A stretch of 64,000 nucleotides of DNA from Chrysomallon squamiferum (taxonomy: Eukaryota > Mollusca > Gastropoda > Neomphalida > Peltospiridae): positions 24,774,822 to 24,838,821 of the forward strand of contig CM022671.1 of the NCBI GenBank assembly GCA_012295275.1, written 5' to 3'. The position numbers were made by a program, and so were the translations under genes. Within the stretch, counting starts at the first letter, position 1; each line of letters begins with the position of its first letter. A model generated the notes under the pieces. The model was not told where the DNA came from, ran no database searches, and saw nothing but the letters and a program-made list of their open reading frames with translations. Positions 1 through 14,217 of this stretch are shown piece after piece.

Positions 1-103
1 AACAAAAGTCATTTATTTCCTCTCCGACTGACAGCAGATGTTCATAACAACAGATTGTCAGTTCTTTAGTACTTGTTTAGCTAATCTCCTACACTTTATC
101 TCA

Positions 104-135
<32 letters not shown>

Positions 136-660
136 GATTTTATTTATTTATTTAGTTATTTCTTTCTTTATTTTACTTTTATTGTTTTATTTCTTCCTTT
201 CCTTAGGAATAGTTTTAATTATTAATATTCATAAATTCAAAAAGATGAGTTAGCTTTGATCAGCTGTATTGATTGACCATCTGTGTAAGTTAAAGATAAT
301 ATTGTTGAATTTTGTTTTCTGTTGATTTCAGTGTATTTTGTATTTTTAAACTTTTTTAATTTATGATTTTATAAAAAAAAAAAAGAAAAGAAGAAGAAGA
401 AGAATTTATTGCTGTTTATGAGTTTTATTCTCACCAATTTGATCTCATGTCATAGCTAAATTATTCTCAGTTGTTTAAAAACGATATGATTATCTGATTT
501 TTTAAGCTCAACAGACGGATATAGCTGAAGAAAAGTTCTTACGCAAGTTTAAATTAATTGTTGTAAAAACAAGTGCATAAACCGTCATTTTATTTAAGCC
601 ATTAAATATGTTTTTTCAGTCTGATCACCTCCACAGAAATGATTAACAGTCCTGTTATTA

Positions 661-716
<56 letters not shown>

Positions 717-1024
717 TTAATTAGATACATTTTGTTTATTTACCTAAGAACTTTTCGTCATGATTAACGTTTTATGCCATTTATTTAACTAAATGAACTA
801 AAATATTTACTTGTATTAACAATAATTAGCATTTAATATGTTTTATATGCATAGCAGTTTCAGCTGAAATATGGTGAACAGGTTTCTACATGAATTGTGG
901 ACAAGGTTTAAAGTTTATGAGTTTTCAGTTTTGAGCTGAGGTAATTTAATAATCAACAGGTGCAAGGGTAAACAGGATGTATCAATTTCTGTTCTTCAGC
1001 CTACCTGGTTTACCTCAGTGAAAT

Positions 1025-1119
<95 letters not shown>
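1..1119 (+). repeat. 1.1-kb direct repeat, copy 1, ending in (CT)n
   Basis: Matches 5814-6907 almost throughout, including T and ATT tracts of different length, and ends in a 90-base (CT)n tract. The last 200 bases before the tract (about 825-1026) form a core that also occurs at 31836-32060 (reverse) and 45218-45440. The window starts at the first matching base, so the true left edge may lie outside. No gene is visible from here to 2497. Confidence 0.9.
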
Positions 1120-1123
<4 letters not shown>

Positions 1124-2497
1124 GCTGATGATTGGAACTTGCTTTCTTTTATTGTTTTAAACTCCAACTTACACAGACGTTTCACATTCTGTTTTCAATT
1201 AGAATGTTCTCGCTGACAGTATGGGTCGACTGTGAGCTACGTGCAAACGTCCTACGTATAATATATCCGATATAAGCTTAGATAAAAGTTTTTAATGTGT
1301 AATATAATTAAAAATGCATTGACTTTATTTAAGCAATCTGTTTCTTTTTGTTTTAACATACACCACTGTAAGGGCTTGGTTAATTTTAAATGATCATACA
1401 ATCCCGAAGGTGAATATTTTTTTTTTTTTTTTTAAATTGCATTATAATATGAATCATATTCTGAGTATGTAGAGCCCTACTGGCATAAATTTAAATCTAA
1501 TCTGTATATTGTTTATACTGTCTCTATTGGCAACTTTTCTGCTGTGATGTATGCCATGTATGCCATGCATACGATATAATATAACAAAGATAAAATATAC
1601 TACTTTAAATACAGTAAAAATTCACTGATCTTTTTTTATGTTTTCATAAACCCCTCTAAATCATTTAGAATAAAAAAAACTGGCCAGAACATGTTTTAAA
1701 TTAGGAAGATATATCTTGCAAAAAGTCGAAAAATCGTGATTCTTTCTGTAAATTCCAGTGTAAATTAAATATAAATATAAATCCAAATTTCATATTGCTA
1801 GATACATTTGGTTTACAGTTATAGCTATTTGCTTGTCACTAGTTTCTAAATTTTATTTTATAATATTTTATTTATTTATTTTTTATTAATAAATTTATTT
1901 ATTATGTTTTATATATTCCCAGAGTTAAAGAATGCATAAGGACATTATTATCTGTAAATTATGTTTTATATGTAGAATGATGAAGTTTCACATATGTAAC
2001 GTTAATACTATAAAGAAACGACCAACTATTTTCATATTTTAGTAGCAAAAGATTTCATACGTCCTGTTTGTAAAACAAAAAAAGAAAAAGGAAAAAAGAA
2101 AGGTATGCGGATATTTAAAATGATTAATCTTGTGACCTTACGCGAAAGAGCCCGGGGCTGATTTAACAGGGCCCATTAAATAAAAGAGACGCAAGAAGCA
2201 TACATTTCTATGAATCATACCAGTCTGAGTGTTGTTTGTCTTATATTTAGATATATAGCTACAACAATGAGTGCAACGTTGAAAATTATCTGTATTACAG
2301 TTTAATCGGTGAGCCTAACGGTTAATTATGGTTCGGCGAATGAGTAGTAGAGTAGTGAGAAAAAGAAATGCGATGACCAGATTTGTTTGTGCGCACACTT
2401 TGACTTTTGCTAGTCAGTGTTAAATAATCCGATGCAGGAGCAATCTCAATTAACTGAAAGACATTTTGGGAAATTATTGTGTTTTATAAATGTCTAA

Positions 2498-2946
2498 ATG
2501 ATTAATTCATATCGTTCTGTCAAGGTGTATTTTATTTTTATATGCTTTTTGGGGCTTGTTATCTCAATATTATATTATGCGAACATAGAAACTATCATAA
2601 AAGGATTTTATCGCGAAGGAATTTTATTTTCTAAGAACCATTACTACGAACAGTCATTTCATTTATTTGGAAACAACAGTATAAAATGGATTACACAAAT
2701 AGAAAAAGAAGATCTGAACTTGACGTCACGAACATGGGTTCCTACCGACACCAGTACCAACATTTCAGTTTTTTCTGCATTTTACGACGTCGACGACAAC
2801 AACCTGACACTCATACGAATAATCGGTGTTGGATTAACGAAGGAAAAACATAAAGTTGCATGTGTTATACAACTTTTTGATAATCTGACGTGTTTTGAAA
2901 ATCGACCAGCTACTGTGGTAATTATGCCACATCACCATGGGAAAAG
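2498..2946 (+). CDS. GT92 gene 1, exon 1 (membrane anchor, stem, start of GT92 domain)
   Basis: First coding exon of a family 92 glycosyltransferase. From the ATG at 2498 the product has a short basic cytosolic tail, one hydrophobic segment at about residues 10-28 (signal anchor, type II topology) and a stem with Asn-Xaa-Ser/Thr sites. The family block follows: WVPTDT, SAFYDVDDNN and KVACVIQ, matching the usual GT92 pattern of SAYYD followed by a Cys-containing strand. The frame stays open three bases past a donor (AG|GTAAAG at 2946/2947), leaving phase 2. Joined to 7727-8615 it gives 445 residues, a normal GT92 length. The family is known from C. elegans GALT-1, which adds galactose to core fucose of N-glycans in the Golgi; the acceptor used by this paralogue is not visible in the sequence. 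Confidence 0.88.
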
Positions 2947-3082
2947 GTAAAGAATGGTGCTAAAATTTCTAATTTATATTCATCTCTATTAATAAGCTTG
3001 TTAAAACATAAGAATTAATAACTTTATAAAAAGTGGATATAGAGAGCTATGCGCTATTATTATAAGACACATATATCCACAA

Positions 3083-3124
<42 letters not shown>

Positions 3125-3214
3125 TGATGATGATAATCAAGTTGGTTATTATAGGAGTAATGGTAATAACAATAATATTTTGGTATTCTTAATATTATTT
3201 CTTTTATTGTTATA

Positions 3215-3245
<31 letters not shown>

Positions 3246-3394
3246 TAAATTATATGATTATTATCTGGTGACATCAGAAACCAGGTTGTGTCAATGATTG
3301 CTGCTTCATAAATAAATTAAAATAAAGTGAATAAAACTGGGTAATATGTTAGTTGAATGTGCCCTATCGCCTTGGGTAATGAAAATAACACCAT

Positions 3395-3790
3395 TTGTCG
3401 TTTGTGTACTGTACGTACAATCGCGCTGCGTTCGTTCTGTCGCAGAAGCGCGTGCCGTTCCATTCCTGCAGAATCTTTCTGTTTCAACATGACAAAGCCA
3501 GTCCACACACCGCTAGGCTATCCACTAATCTTACTGAGCGGAACAGCATCCAGGTGTTGAACTGGCCACCAAAGTCCTCTGACTTGTCCCCAGTTGAGCA
3601 TGCATGGGATCTACTGGGTCGTAGGGTTCGCGAAAACCACCCTCATATCCTTAATGTCCATGATCCGCAAATTGCTCTGAACCCGGAATCGAACGCAATT
3701 ACTGATGCTGAGATTAATGATCCCATTAGAAGCACGAGACGAAGATGTGCTGCTGTCATCAATGCCGATGGTGCACACACAAGTTATTGA
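3395..3790 (+). pseudogene. Tc1-type transposase C-terminal fragment
   Basis: The plus-strand frame holds the C-terminal part of a Tc1/mariner DDE transposase: FQHDKASPHTAR corresponds to the second catalytic Asp block (usual form QDNARPH), and SSDLSPVEHAWDLLGRRV to the SPDLNPIEHLWDELGRRV-like block with the third acidic residue. The typical end STRRRCAAVINADGAHTSY precedes a stop. The N-terminal DNA-binding half and first Asp are absent, and the middle is poorly conserved, so it is a dead fragment in intron 1 of GT92 gene 1. Its higher GC and CpG content contrasts with the surroundings. Confidence 0.8.
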
Positions 3791-3911
3791 GCCTCATACA
3801 CCATTTAGTAGATGTACCCTCAGTTTCATCAGTTGACATTAAAGAAACGACGTTGGCACCGTGACAATGTGTTACTGCTGGCTACATTCAGAAATGCTGT
3901 ATCAGTGAAAT

Positions 3912-4008
3912 AATGTGAATAAATACATACAACATCCAGTCAGGTTTCTGTATTTATAATGTGAATAAATACATTCAACATCCAATCAGGTTTCTGTATT
4001 TCATACCT
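3912..4008. repeat. Short tandem duplication of about 48 bases
   Basis: TAATGTGAATAAATACATNC AACATCC followed by A[GA]TCAGGTTTCTGTATTT occurs twice in a row with few differences, just after the Tc1 fragment. Confidence 0.75.
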
Positions 4009-5813
4009 TGTAAGTAATTGCAAAACTTATATGCACAGAATGTATTCAGACAAAGAGTCGAACTGTCATATTCAGCTGTTACTTGCTACTAATCAATATG
4101 TTTTTACATGATTATGTCATTATATTTCATATACAAATGCCTAAGTCATTGCTGTGAACTGGAAATTGTAACAAATAAATGAATAAGAAAAGGTTATGTT
4201 ATATATGTATTCTTATAGACATGAATATCCCAAAACGAGCATAGATACAAAAGTTCATATGGATGTACATTCATGCATGTGTAAGAACGTAAATTTAACA
4301 ACTACTACTACCACTACTAGTACCTCTACTGCAATGGTTATTACTACAGCTACTGCTATTACTACTAATAATAATGAAATGAAACAATGTTGTTTTTTAT
4401 CGTAAGACAATTCTGATATGATTTTACATCGTATACCACCTTTATCATTTTATCAGCTGTTGTTTAGTCGATATAGCATTGTATTCTTAAACCCATTTCA
4501 CATAACTTTACTTGCTGAAAGAGAACTGCGTGGATACTCGATAACAACTAGTGCCCAGAGACCGATTTATCAATGGCCGAGGTTTGTGAATAACTAATTA
4601 AAAAAATTCTGAATATGTGCCAGATTTACGTATGGGCTGAGCCGGCGGGTGCCATACTTTTAAAGGGCCTTGGCCTCCTGTCAAATTATTAAAAAAATAA
4701 ATAAAATAAAATTGATTTTGTATGCAGCCTGGATATAAGTGCCCTGTGTGGACATCTTAATTAATACCATACGTATTAAAATAGTTACACCAATGGGTAC
4801 CTATACGATTAAGACCGAATACTATATTTTACACGAAAGCAATATATTTCGATCTTTAATAGTTAAATAGTCCAATAACAATTCTGTAAATCCTGCTATC
4901 TATGCTGCTAATAAAATATTACAACAGTACAATTCGCCCCAGTAATAATTAGATAGATAGACAGATAAAAAAATAAAATAAATAAAATAAAATAAAATAA
5001 AATAAATAAAATAAATAAATAATTACAACAATATATAAATAAATAAATAACTATTTTTTTGTATCCCTTATGGTGTCATATCATTGATATCTGAAAGGTG
5101 AGAACAACCGTTTCTAGCGGAGCAGCTGTCCAAATATTTATATATAAATCACAACAAATTAACTGCATGTCGCAGAAAAATAAGCACACATTTTGAATCT
5201 TATTTTCTAATTATAATAATTATCAGTTCACCGCATGACCACAAAATTAACATTTCAAAATATATTAGGACATGTTTTTCATTACTGTCATACTTTATTT
5301 TTAGCAAATAATTCTAAATTATTTATTCTCTGTTCGTCAAAATTATATTGCAATTTTGTACAATAAACAAACAACTGTCACACTACTTTGAAACTGGATC
5401 TTAATTCTACAGTTGATGCTAAACTTCTGTTATGCGCTAGTATTAAACGTATAACTGTTGCTATACTTTATCAAAAAATTGTCTGGCCATATGTTACGAA
5501 GTAAACAAGCACTGGTTTTGAATAGTCTGAAGGTACATTTACTTCACATTACAAGCAAACATTGCTCATACAGTGCAAATTAAACAATACTGTTTTGGTG
5601 TAAACTTCAGCATTGTTTGCATTTGTGATTAGGCTGGGCCGTTGCGTTTAAACAATTTGAACTGATTTATTTAGATATTAAACAAACTATGCAGCTACTG
5701 GGACAGTTTACGCATGTAAGAAAGGACAGATTCAGGAAACCGCTTTCCTGTGTACAACTTACTACCAGACGTGAGTAGGACTCAGCTTGATGATGATAAA
5801 TTATCTGTCAGAA

Positions 5814-6911
<1,098 letters not shown>

Positions 6912-7726
6912 TTTTTATTTTTTGTCAGCCTTTCTTTTTCATCCTGTGTTTCTATAATTCGGTTCGGTTTAAAAAAAAAAAAAAAAAAAAAAAAAATAAA
7001 AAGGTTTTTGGTACAAGCATACTAAGTTGGGGATGTTAATAGATGCAGTAAATGTCATCTCAGAGCAAAATATACATTGGGTTAAAGAAAAACTCATTGT
7101 TTACCAGCTGTTGTAAACATTACTGATCCGTAGTTTCATTACAACAGATTTTTACAAATTGTGTGAAACTCGGAAATCTTTCACTGATATTACTAACTTT
7201 CACAGGAAGTTGCAAATAATATCGGCACTCATTTTGTCATCTAATTAACTTTTTATTTCCATAACATCATATTAAGTTTCTGTCATAAAAAGGAAAACAC
7301 AAAGCATCCTTATATTCAGATGTTCTAAATAAACCCTGCTATCACATCGGGATCACAGATTAATGGACCGTAACTGACTTTGATCACTGCGTGAATGAAC
7401 AGATGATGAAACAATATGTTAATGTTAAATTAATCGTGAATCAAGATCAGCGGGTCGTGAGCTAGTGGAATGTAAATCTATTGTCTAAAAAGTTGAAGTA
7501 ACAATTTTAAGATGGTTTATAACTTTACATTTTGTAAAGAGAAATCTTTTTTTTTTTTAAATGCTAAATACAAATTATTTTGATATTATGCTATATATTA
7601 GTATATGTTAAGTCATATTTTTATTCTTAAAGGGCAAACATGATTAACATATTGTTATTAATATTAAATATTTCTAGTAGTCATTAATATTCAATTCACC
7701 AGCTTCTAATTTCTTTTTAATTTCAG

Positions 7727-8615
7727 ATACGGATCATTATTTGTTGATTGCTACGTGCCAGAGTATTGGAAACCGTATGCCGTTTCAGTAATCGGAACTG
7801 ACCGAACCAGATTGAAAAACAGAGTATTAATCAAGTATCCGGAACCATTTCGTTACAATATTACCGTTTGCTTATCATGCATTCATTCCAAGTTCAACAA
7901 AGACGTAGAAACAGTTCAATCCATTGAAATGGACCAAATTTTAGGAGCTGAACATTTTGTTGTCTATAAATTTTCAGTTGGGCCTAAAGTTCAAAAGACG
8001 TTCTACCATTATTCCAGTCGAGATCTCTTAGAAGTAATAGACTGGAACTTACCAGATATATCGATTCATTATTACGGACAGATGGTGGCCATCAACGATT
8101 GTATATATTCAAACAGAGGCAAATCAGAATATGTAATAGTGAAAGATTTCGATGAAGTCATTGTTCCATACAGAGATAAAAATTTACAGACGCTCACCAA
8201 CAGGCTGGCCGGAAGGAAATCGTCAGTAGCTTCTATTAATTTCCGACATTCCTTTTTCCAAAGAGGCTGGTCCATTGACGTCGAGAATTACAATGGCAGC
8301 CTAAGAGCTAAACAGTTAGGTTTGCATTTCTTGTTGAATGTATGGCGAGAAAAATATATTTGGAAACCTAAACAAAGAACAAAGGCAATACATCAACCTG
8401 AAAGAATACGTTTATCAGGAATCCACTTTGCTTGGAAAATGCGAAAAGGTTTCAAAGAAATAGAAGTTGATACGAAAGAAGGTTTGGTTCATCACTACAG
8501 ATATTGGAAAATAGACAAACGTAAAGGCAAACTAAAGAACGATTTTCTCAGAATTTACAGTGACAGCCTCATAAAAAGATGTAACAAAACCCTGAATATT
8601 ATTCACAGTAAATAA
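7727..8615 (+). CDS. GT92 gene 1, exon 2 (catalytic part)
   Basis: Second and last coding exon of GT92 gene 1. It begins after a TTTCAG acceptor with one base that completes the Arg codon of exon 1, then reads on to a TAA at 8613-8615. Family landmarks in order: TVCLSCIHS, the ELDQILG-like block (here EMDQILGAEHFVVY), HYYGQMVAINDCIYSNRGKS, the DxDE motif DFDE (8145-8156) expected to bind metal and sugar nucleotide, WREK, SGIHFAW and the C-terminal GLVHHYR. No stops or frame breaks are present, so the gene looks functional. The intron is 4.8 kb and holds a Tc1 fragment and a 1.1-kb repeat copy. AATAAA follows at 8841. Confidence 0.9.
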
Positions 8616-8840
8616 GTTTCATAAACATCATTTCGTTTCATTGAAAAATAACATTAGAATTGGGTTTTAAAATAACGTAAAATATTCTTTTACAATTCAC
8701 CAATGTATTAGGATATTTTTGGGTCTCTAATATTATTTTATGTATAATTCTTTCATACTAATAAGAAGATTCAATATTCGTTTTACGACATAGTAAAGTA
8801 TTAATAGATTCTGACGAATGTGTAAACACATATTCGAAAC

Positions 8841-8846
8841 AATAAA
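8841..8846 (+). terminator. Polyadenylation signal, GT92 gene 1
   Basis: A canonical AATAAA lies 226 bases after the stop codon of GT92 gene 1, the first clean one downstream. Confidence 0.5.
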
Positions 8847-9017
8847 CAATTTATTTGGTGTCTAATAGTAACTTTTGTTATATTTTCTTTATTTTGCTAA
8901 ACTCTATAAATGTCCACCAATGCTACTAATCTGTAATATCTATCAACTGATTTAAGATACACCACACTAACTAAAAATCAGCTCTCTGATTAATGTGGGA
9001 ATTGAAATTATCTCTCC

Positions 9018-9117
<100 letters not shown>

Positions 9118-9536
9118 TACAGTCATTAATGTAACATATAATCGTGCAATAATAATATAACAAAACTATTCTATCTAATTATGAAGTAGTCTATACACAA
9201 AGGCATAACAGTTAAAGTTTTGCACTTCAAAAAAAAAAAAGAAAAGAACAAAAAAATAACAATTACTTAAGTTCCTATAGTGGACGAAACTGTTCAACGG
9301 TGACGTCAGGATTTCGAACTACCAAATCGAAATACCTCTCTTGTCCAATCTTGTCAGTACATAAAAGGTAAAACAATCATACTCAAATACTCGCATTGTC
9401 ACAGATGTTTCTGTAATACGTTTGATTCTATATCTAACAAATGACTGTGACCAAACAACGAGATAGGCTTTATTTAACAGATTTGTTCTGCACTTTGTTT
9501 AATAACCTCTTTTTAATTTACGTTTCATTTCAAGAA

Positions 9537-9982
9537 ATGACTTTTCATCTGCGGAGGATTTGCTGGTTAGGAATGTACGTAGTAGGGTTTCTTCTAATTA
9601 TTATCTATTTAATATGGACGGACAACGAGGTTTGGAAAGACACTCTCTTTCGCGGCAGTATGGTTAGATTGAGAGGGGTAGAAAACAATACGAAAGATGC
9701 AAAAAGAATGAACTCTTCTGAAAGCGCGGGAAACATTACCGAGGAACCCGTGAATCTCACACTTCGAGAATGGGTTCCCACTGATACCGACAAAGATTTG
9801 TTTCTGTACTCGGCATACTACGACGTCAACGACAAGAACGTAGCCCTTGTGAGAGTCATCGGGTCAGGAGTCAGAAAGGGAACGCACAAAGTAAGATGTT
9901 TATTTCAGTTGTCAGCTACCTCGCAAAATTTGGAAGCCCGGCCTGGCAGCGTGGAAATCATAAGAGAACATCATTCCAGAAA
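9537..9982 (+). CDS. GT92 surplus exon 1 (gene 2, or alternative first exon of gene 3)
   Basis: Intact GT92 first exon. The frame is open from an ATG at 9441, but the ATG at 9537 places a basic tail just before the hydrophobic anchor (MYVVGFLLIIIYLIW), as in the sister genes, so I prefer it. The stem and the block REWVPTDTDK, YSAYYDVNDKN and KVRCLFQ follow. The donor AA|GTAAGA at 9982/9983 leaves phase 2, as in all siblings. No exon 2 is visible between here and the next exon 1 at 14218. The first downstream exon 2 is at 20590, and it is phase-compatible. So this is either an alternative first exon sharing that exon 2, or an orphan exon whose partner was lost. Confidence 0.75.
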
Positions 9983-10180
9983 GTAAGATTTTTTAAATAT
10001 AATTTGATTAATAACAAAGATACGAATACACATATGTATACATATATTACTTACTGTCTTGTTATTGACATCTTATCTGGATTTTATACTTGAATAGCTA
10101 AAACAAGAAGAAGAACAACAAAAAAAAACAGTAAGAGAAAAAATAAAATAAAATAAATAAATAAATAAATGATAATCAAC

Positions 10181-10239
<59 letters not shown>

Positions 10240-10691
10240 TTTAATTTATAGAAATAAGAAATATGATAAAATAATTAATTAAAGGTTCTTCCGTCTATTC
10301 CAATGAGTACACTCCCGAGTGGCAAAGAAACAACACAGTAGGCAACCAAATAAAAAAGCCGCAAATTTAAATCAGTATTGTATGTTCTTTGTTTCTGATA
10401 CAGTACAAACAAGTCAACAGGCAACCGAATAAGTGACCTAAAAATGCGACAAACTTAAATCAAACTTGTATGTGGGGTTTTTCTCATATAACCAACGCCG
10501 TATCCTAGCTCGATATTCATTAAGATAACGCCTACAAAAATGCAGAAACCGTTTCAGAAATCACGCATTTTTCAGTTACAAACAAGGACCCCCTTATCGT
10601 CGAACATTTATTGATTAATAAGTAGACCATGAAAAAATATATATAATGTGTGTGTGTGTGTGTGATATTAACAAATATGTTTTCTTGTATA

Positions 10692-10853
10692 ATGATGACA
10701 CGAGAGGCGAAATCTTTGCACATATTTGTAGGACTAGTTTTATTGATTATTAGCAATGAATTTTTAATATGCACATACAGGAAAACACACACCACGGATT
10801 TTGAGAAACCAGAGCAGAGACACGACTGGAACAATTGGTTCATTGATGATTAA
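10692..10853 (+). other. Short open frame with a signal-anchor-like start
   Basis: 53 codons from ATG 10692: a short charged start, a hydrophobic run (LHIFVGLVLLIISNEFLICTY) and a hydrophilic tail ending in an acidic Trp-containing segment. It lies just left of the 271-base foldback, between two GT92 first exons. It could be a lost first exon of the cluster or chance. No match recognised. Confidence 0.2.
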
Positions 10854-10889
10854 TCTTGTTTATTTCGCTCATTAAAGTATCGAATTCCA

Positions 10890-11160
10890 AAACACTTAAT
10901 AATAATGTTACAGTAGATATTTAGCTTAAGATATTTATTTTATTTTAAATTTTATTTATTCTATTTTTATTATTTTTATTTTTATTATGCTTATGTTTGT
11001 TTGTTTGTTTATTAATTAATTAATTTATTAAGAAACAAACATAAACATAATAAACATAAAAATAAAAAAAATAAAAATAGAATAGATAAAACTTAAATAA
11101 AATAAATATCTTAGGCTAAATGGCGAAACATTACTGCTGTAACATTATTATTAAGTGTTT
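10890..11160. repeat. 271-base foldback palindrome
   Basis: The left arm starts AAACACTTAATAATAATGTT and the right arm ends AACATTATTATTAAGTGTTT, its exact reverse complement. The arms stay complementary for about 120 bases with small bulges, around an AT-rich centre near 11015-11035. A non-autonomous foldback or MITE is the simplest reading. Confidence 0.8.
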
Positions 11161-11829
11161 ATTCTTTTATTATTAATTGTTTATTAAGCTTTTATTCTTT
11201 TTTAATTCTTTTTATTCTGTTTATCTTTATTTTATTTTATTTTGTTTATGTTTGTTTATTTATTTATTTATTTATTTGAAATTGATCTTGGGGGATGTAA
11301 CAAGGAATATGTGGAGTCAGTCGCAAATACAAAAATGAAAAGGTAATGAGATTCTGGTTTTCGCGATTTATTCTTCTGTGAAATATTTTTGAAAATAAAC
11401 ACACACTTAAAATATAAAGTATCGTTACCAAATAATTACATAAATATAAAATAAAATTAACAAAATTATTAAAATAAAAAATTATATAAATTATTGTTAG
11501 ATATTCATGCAAAAGTAATCAGAAGACAAGTAATATTCTGCACATAGGCGACATTTTTTTTATGCTTAAGTCAAAATATTGTAGATGATATTTAGATCAG
11601 TTGCAATAAGGAATGAGACTAATAACATAAATCTTGCACAAAATATACAATAAATATGACATGAATAAAAATGAAAATGAAAAGAAAAATGAGCCTTTCC
11701 TTTCAAATTTTATTCATCAGTATAATTTGTGGGGTTTTTTTTTGCAGTGATGTGCAACCCTGTTAAGAACACGTTGTACTGAAAAGAATGCATATTGGCA
11801 TATTCCATTAAATATAAAATAAAACAAAA

Positions 11830-11882
<53 letters not shown>

Positions 11883-12116
11883 CATACCTCAAACTGAAAA
11901 CAACAAAGAATCAACATAAAGACGAAAACAACAATATAAGTCAGTGACACCAAATCAAACAGTTCACAGACTGAAACATAATTTTCAGCCATTGTATCAA
12001 AGCATGACCATTTTTTTTTTTATTTTTTTTTTTTTTTTTTTTTTAACGTTGCCTATGGTTATTTAAGTTAAAGTGTAGATATTAAACTTACAGGTCTTGA
12101 TATATCCTTTTTTTTA

Positions 12117-12177
<61 letters not shown>

Positions 12178-12344
12178 TAATTTGCGTAAATTTCCATGGA
12201 GCTGGTTAGGATTTATTCAGCAATATATAATTATTATTGTCAAATGCAGTTTTATAAATTCGTTCTATCTCCCAGTAAAAAGTACTTCAGTTACATGTAT
12301 TATTATTATTACTTCTTTATCCTGATTAACCCTTTTTTATATAT

Positions 12345-12515
12345 AAAATCACGCACTTCCAAATTTAGTTTGCGTGAAGTGTATTAATAGACTAAGACAA
12401 TCTGAAAAATGCACGATTCTAGATTTTATTTACGTAGTTTGGATTCACATGTTAATCTCGGTCAGATAGGCATTATCACGTTTTATGTATATATATATAT
12501 ATATATCATCTTCTT

Positions 12516-12554
<39 letters not shown>

Positions 12555-12578
12555 ATTCCTGCAGATCTTCGAAAAATG
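12345..12578. repeat. Dispersed repeat R1, copy 1, with internal (AT)n and (GT)n
   Basis: Matches 17924-18141: AAATCACGCACTTC, TTTGCGT, TGTATTAATAGACTAAGA, AATGCACGATTCTA, CAGATAGGCATTATCACGTT, then (AT)n, CATCTTCTTTTT, (GT)n and GAGATAATTCCTNCAGATCT. Both microsatellites sit at the same place in both copies. Confidence 0.8.
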
Positions 12579-13658
12579 TTATATCCCTTATTCGAGGTCC
12601 TAGGAGAAATTAGAATGTTTAATCGACGTATTATTTTTATACGGCCGTCTATTTTATGTGAAAAAGAAAAGAAATTAACAGGATAATATGAAATGTTTAT
12701 TAAAGAAATTATAGGTCCGTGAATTAATAATAACCTGCTGTACCATGACAAAATTAAAACTGCATGTTTTGTAAAGGTTTACCTACATACACAAACGCGG
12801 TGAAACGAAACAAAAAAATTTAATGCACAATAAACGTGTCTGAACGAGATTACTATGTGAATCTAACACACATTTACTAGATTTAGAAATCCTAGCTTAA
12901 TTGCTCATGAGTCTTCTTTATCTTTTGCTAATTTATTTTTATTAATGAATGAATGAATGAATGAATTTATTTATTTCTAATTAAAAAAAAAAAAAAAAAA
13001 AAAAAAAACGTGCCACTGTATTTATGTATATTTCTGATTTCTATATCGGATACGCCTTCAGCCAAACCATCTCGGTTAAGAAACCTGACCGAGATACATT
13101 TTTACAGCTGGGTGGAATCCTCGATACAAAGGCACATACAACAAAAACGTCAAAAACTGTTGTAAGATAGAGTTCAAAAAACACAAAGCTTATAATCTAC
13201 GAGGAACAATCAAAATTCATCCTGATACGGTTGACTGTTTAGTCACAAAGCATCTGAAAAAGCCGCTCGGCATTAATGGCCATAAAAAAAAAAAAGCCCT
13301 TTTTCGCGTCCATGGAGTTACAGTTTGACATTACTATTTTTGTATTTTGTATACAACACTTCATATTCGGTACGATTTTTGTAAAGTTGACAATGCATTC
13401 TCAGAAGCATGCTATCGAAGTCAAGCGTACATCCAAACCCGTCTTTATGTAGCGCACCGCTAACATCCTTGGCTATACAGCATTTTCTTTCTATTCGTAG
13501 AAGACACAAATATGGCTAAACTGTCTGTTCTACGACCTGGGATATATTCGCAAGTTTGATAGAGGCACTATATCAGAAATACTTTACTGAGATTCAGAAA
13601 ATCTAATAATCATATGTTAGTGTTTATGTTTTGTTTTTGTTTTTAATTTTATTTTTAT

Positions 13659-13766
<108 letters not shown>

Positions 13767-14217
13767 AAAAGTTAATCTAAAATACTTTGTAAATATTAAA
13801 AAAATAGGTAAAGGAAAACTGAATTATCCTCATTTAAAAAAAAAATTAAAAAATAATAATAACAAAAATCAGAATTTAAAAACAAAATCATACCTTACGT
13901 CACGTAGACTTGAGGTTATTGCTTTTGTGAACTGTAATTACAGTGCAGTTATGCATGCCATTATATACATTATATACAGTTGTCAGAAAATACCGCACAG
14001 CTAAAAAAAAAGGTAAAAATCAAAATTCACTGAAGCACGAACAGTTAAATTCGTCACAGTGTATGTAGGACACGAAGTAACTGGCAAAGTCTTGCTAGCT
14101 TAATTTTGTATTCAGTCAAATCTGCGTTGGTTTATCTCGTAGGAGAATTTATATATATATATATATTTAAAAACAAACAGCAACATCAAAGAATTATCAC
14201 GAGGAGGATTAAAAACG

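Noticed and set aside
38-253. Small hydrophobic frames at 38-253 and 5850-6032
   Set aside because: They come from T-rich tracts in the two copies of the 1.1-kb repeat and differ in length between copies.
1027-1119. (CT)n tracts as candidate CRISPR or satellite arrays
   Set aside because: They are simple dinucleotide repeats without spacers.
9441-9536. N-terminal extension of the GT92 exon at 9537
   Set aside because: The ATG at 9441 is in frame, but it would place about 32 extra residues before the anchor, unlike all sister exons.
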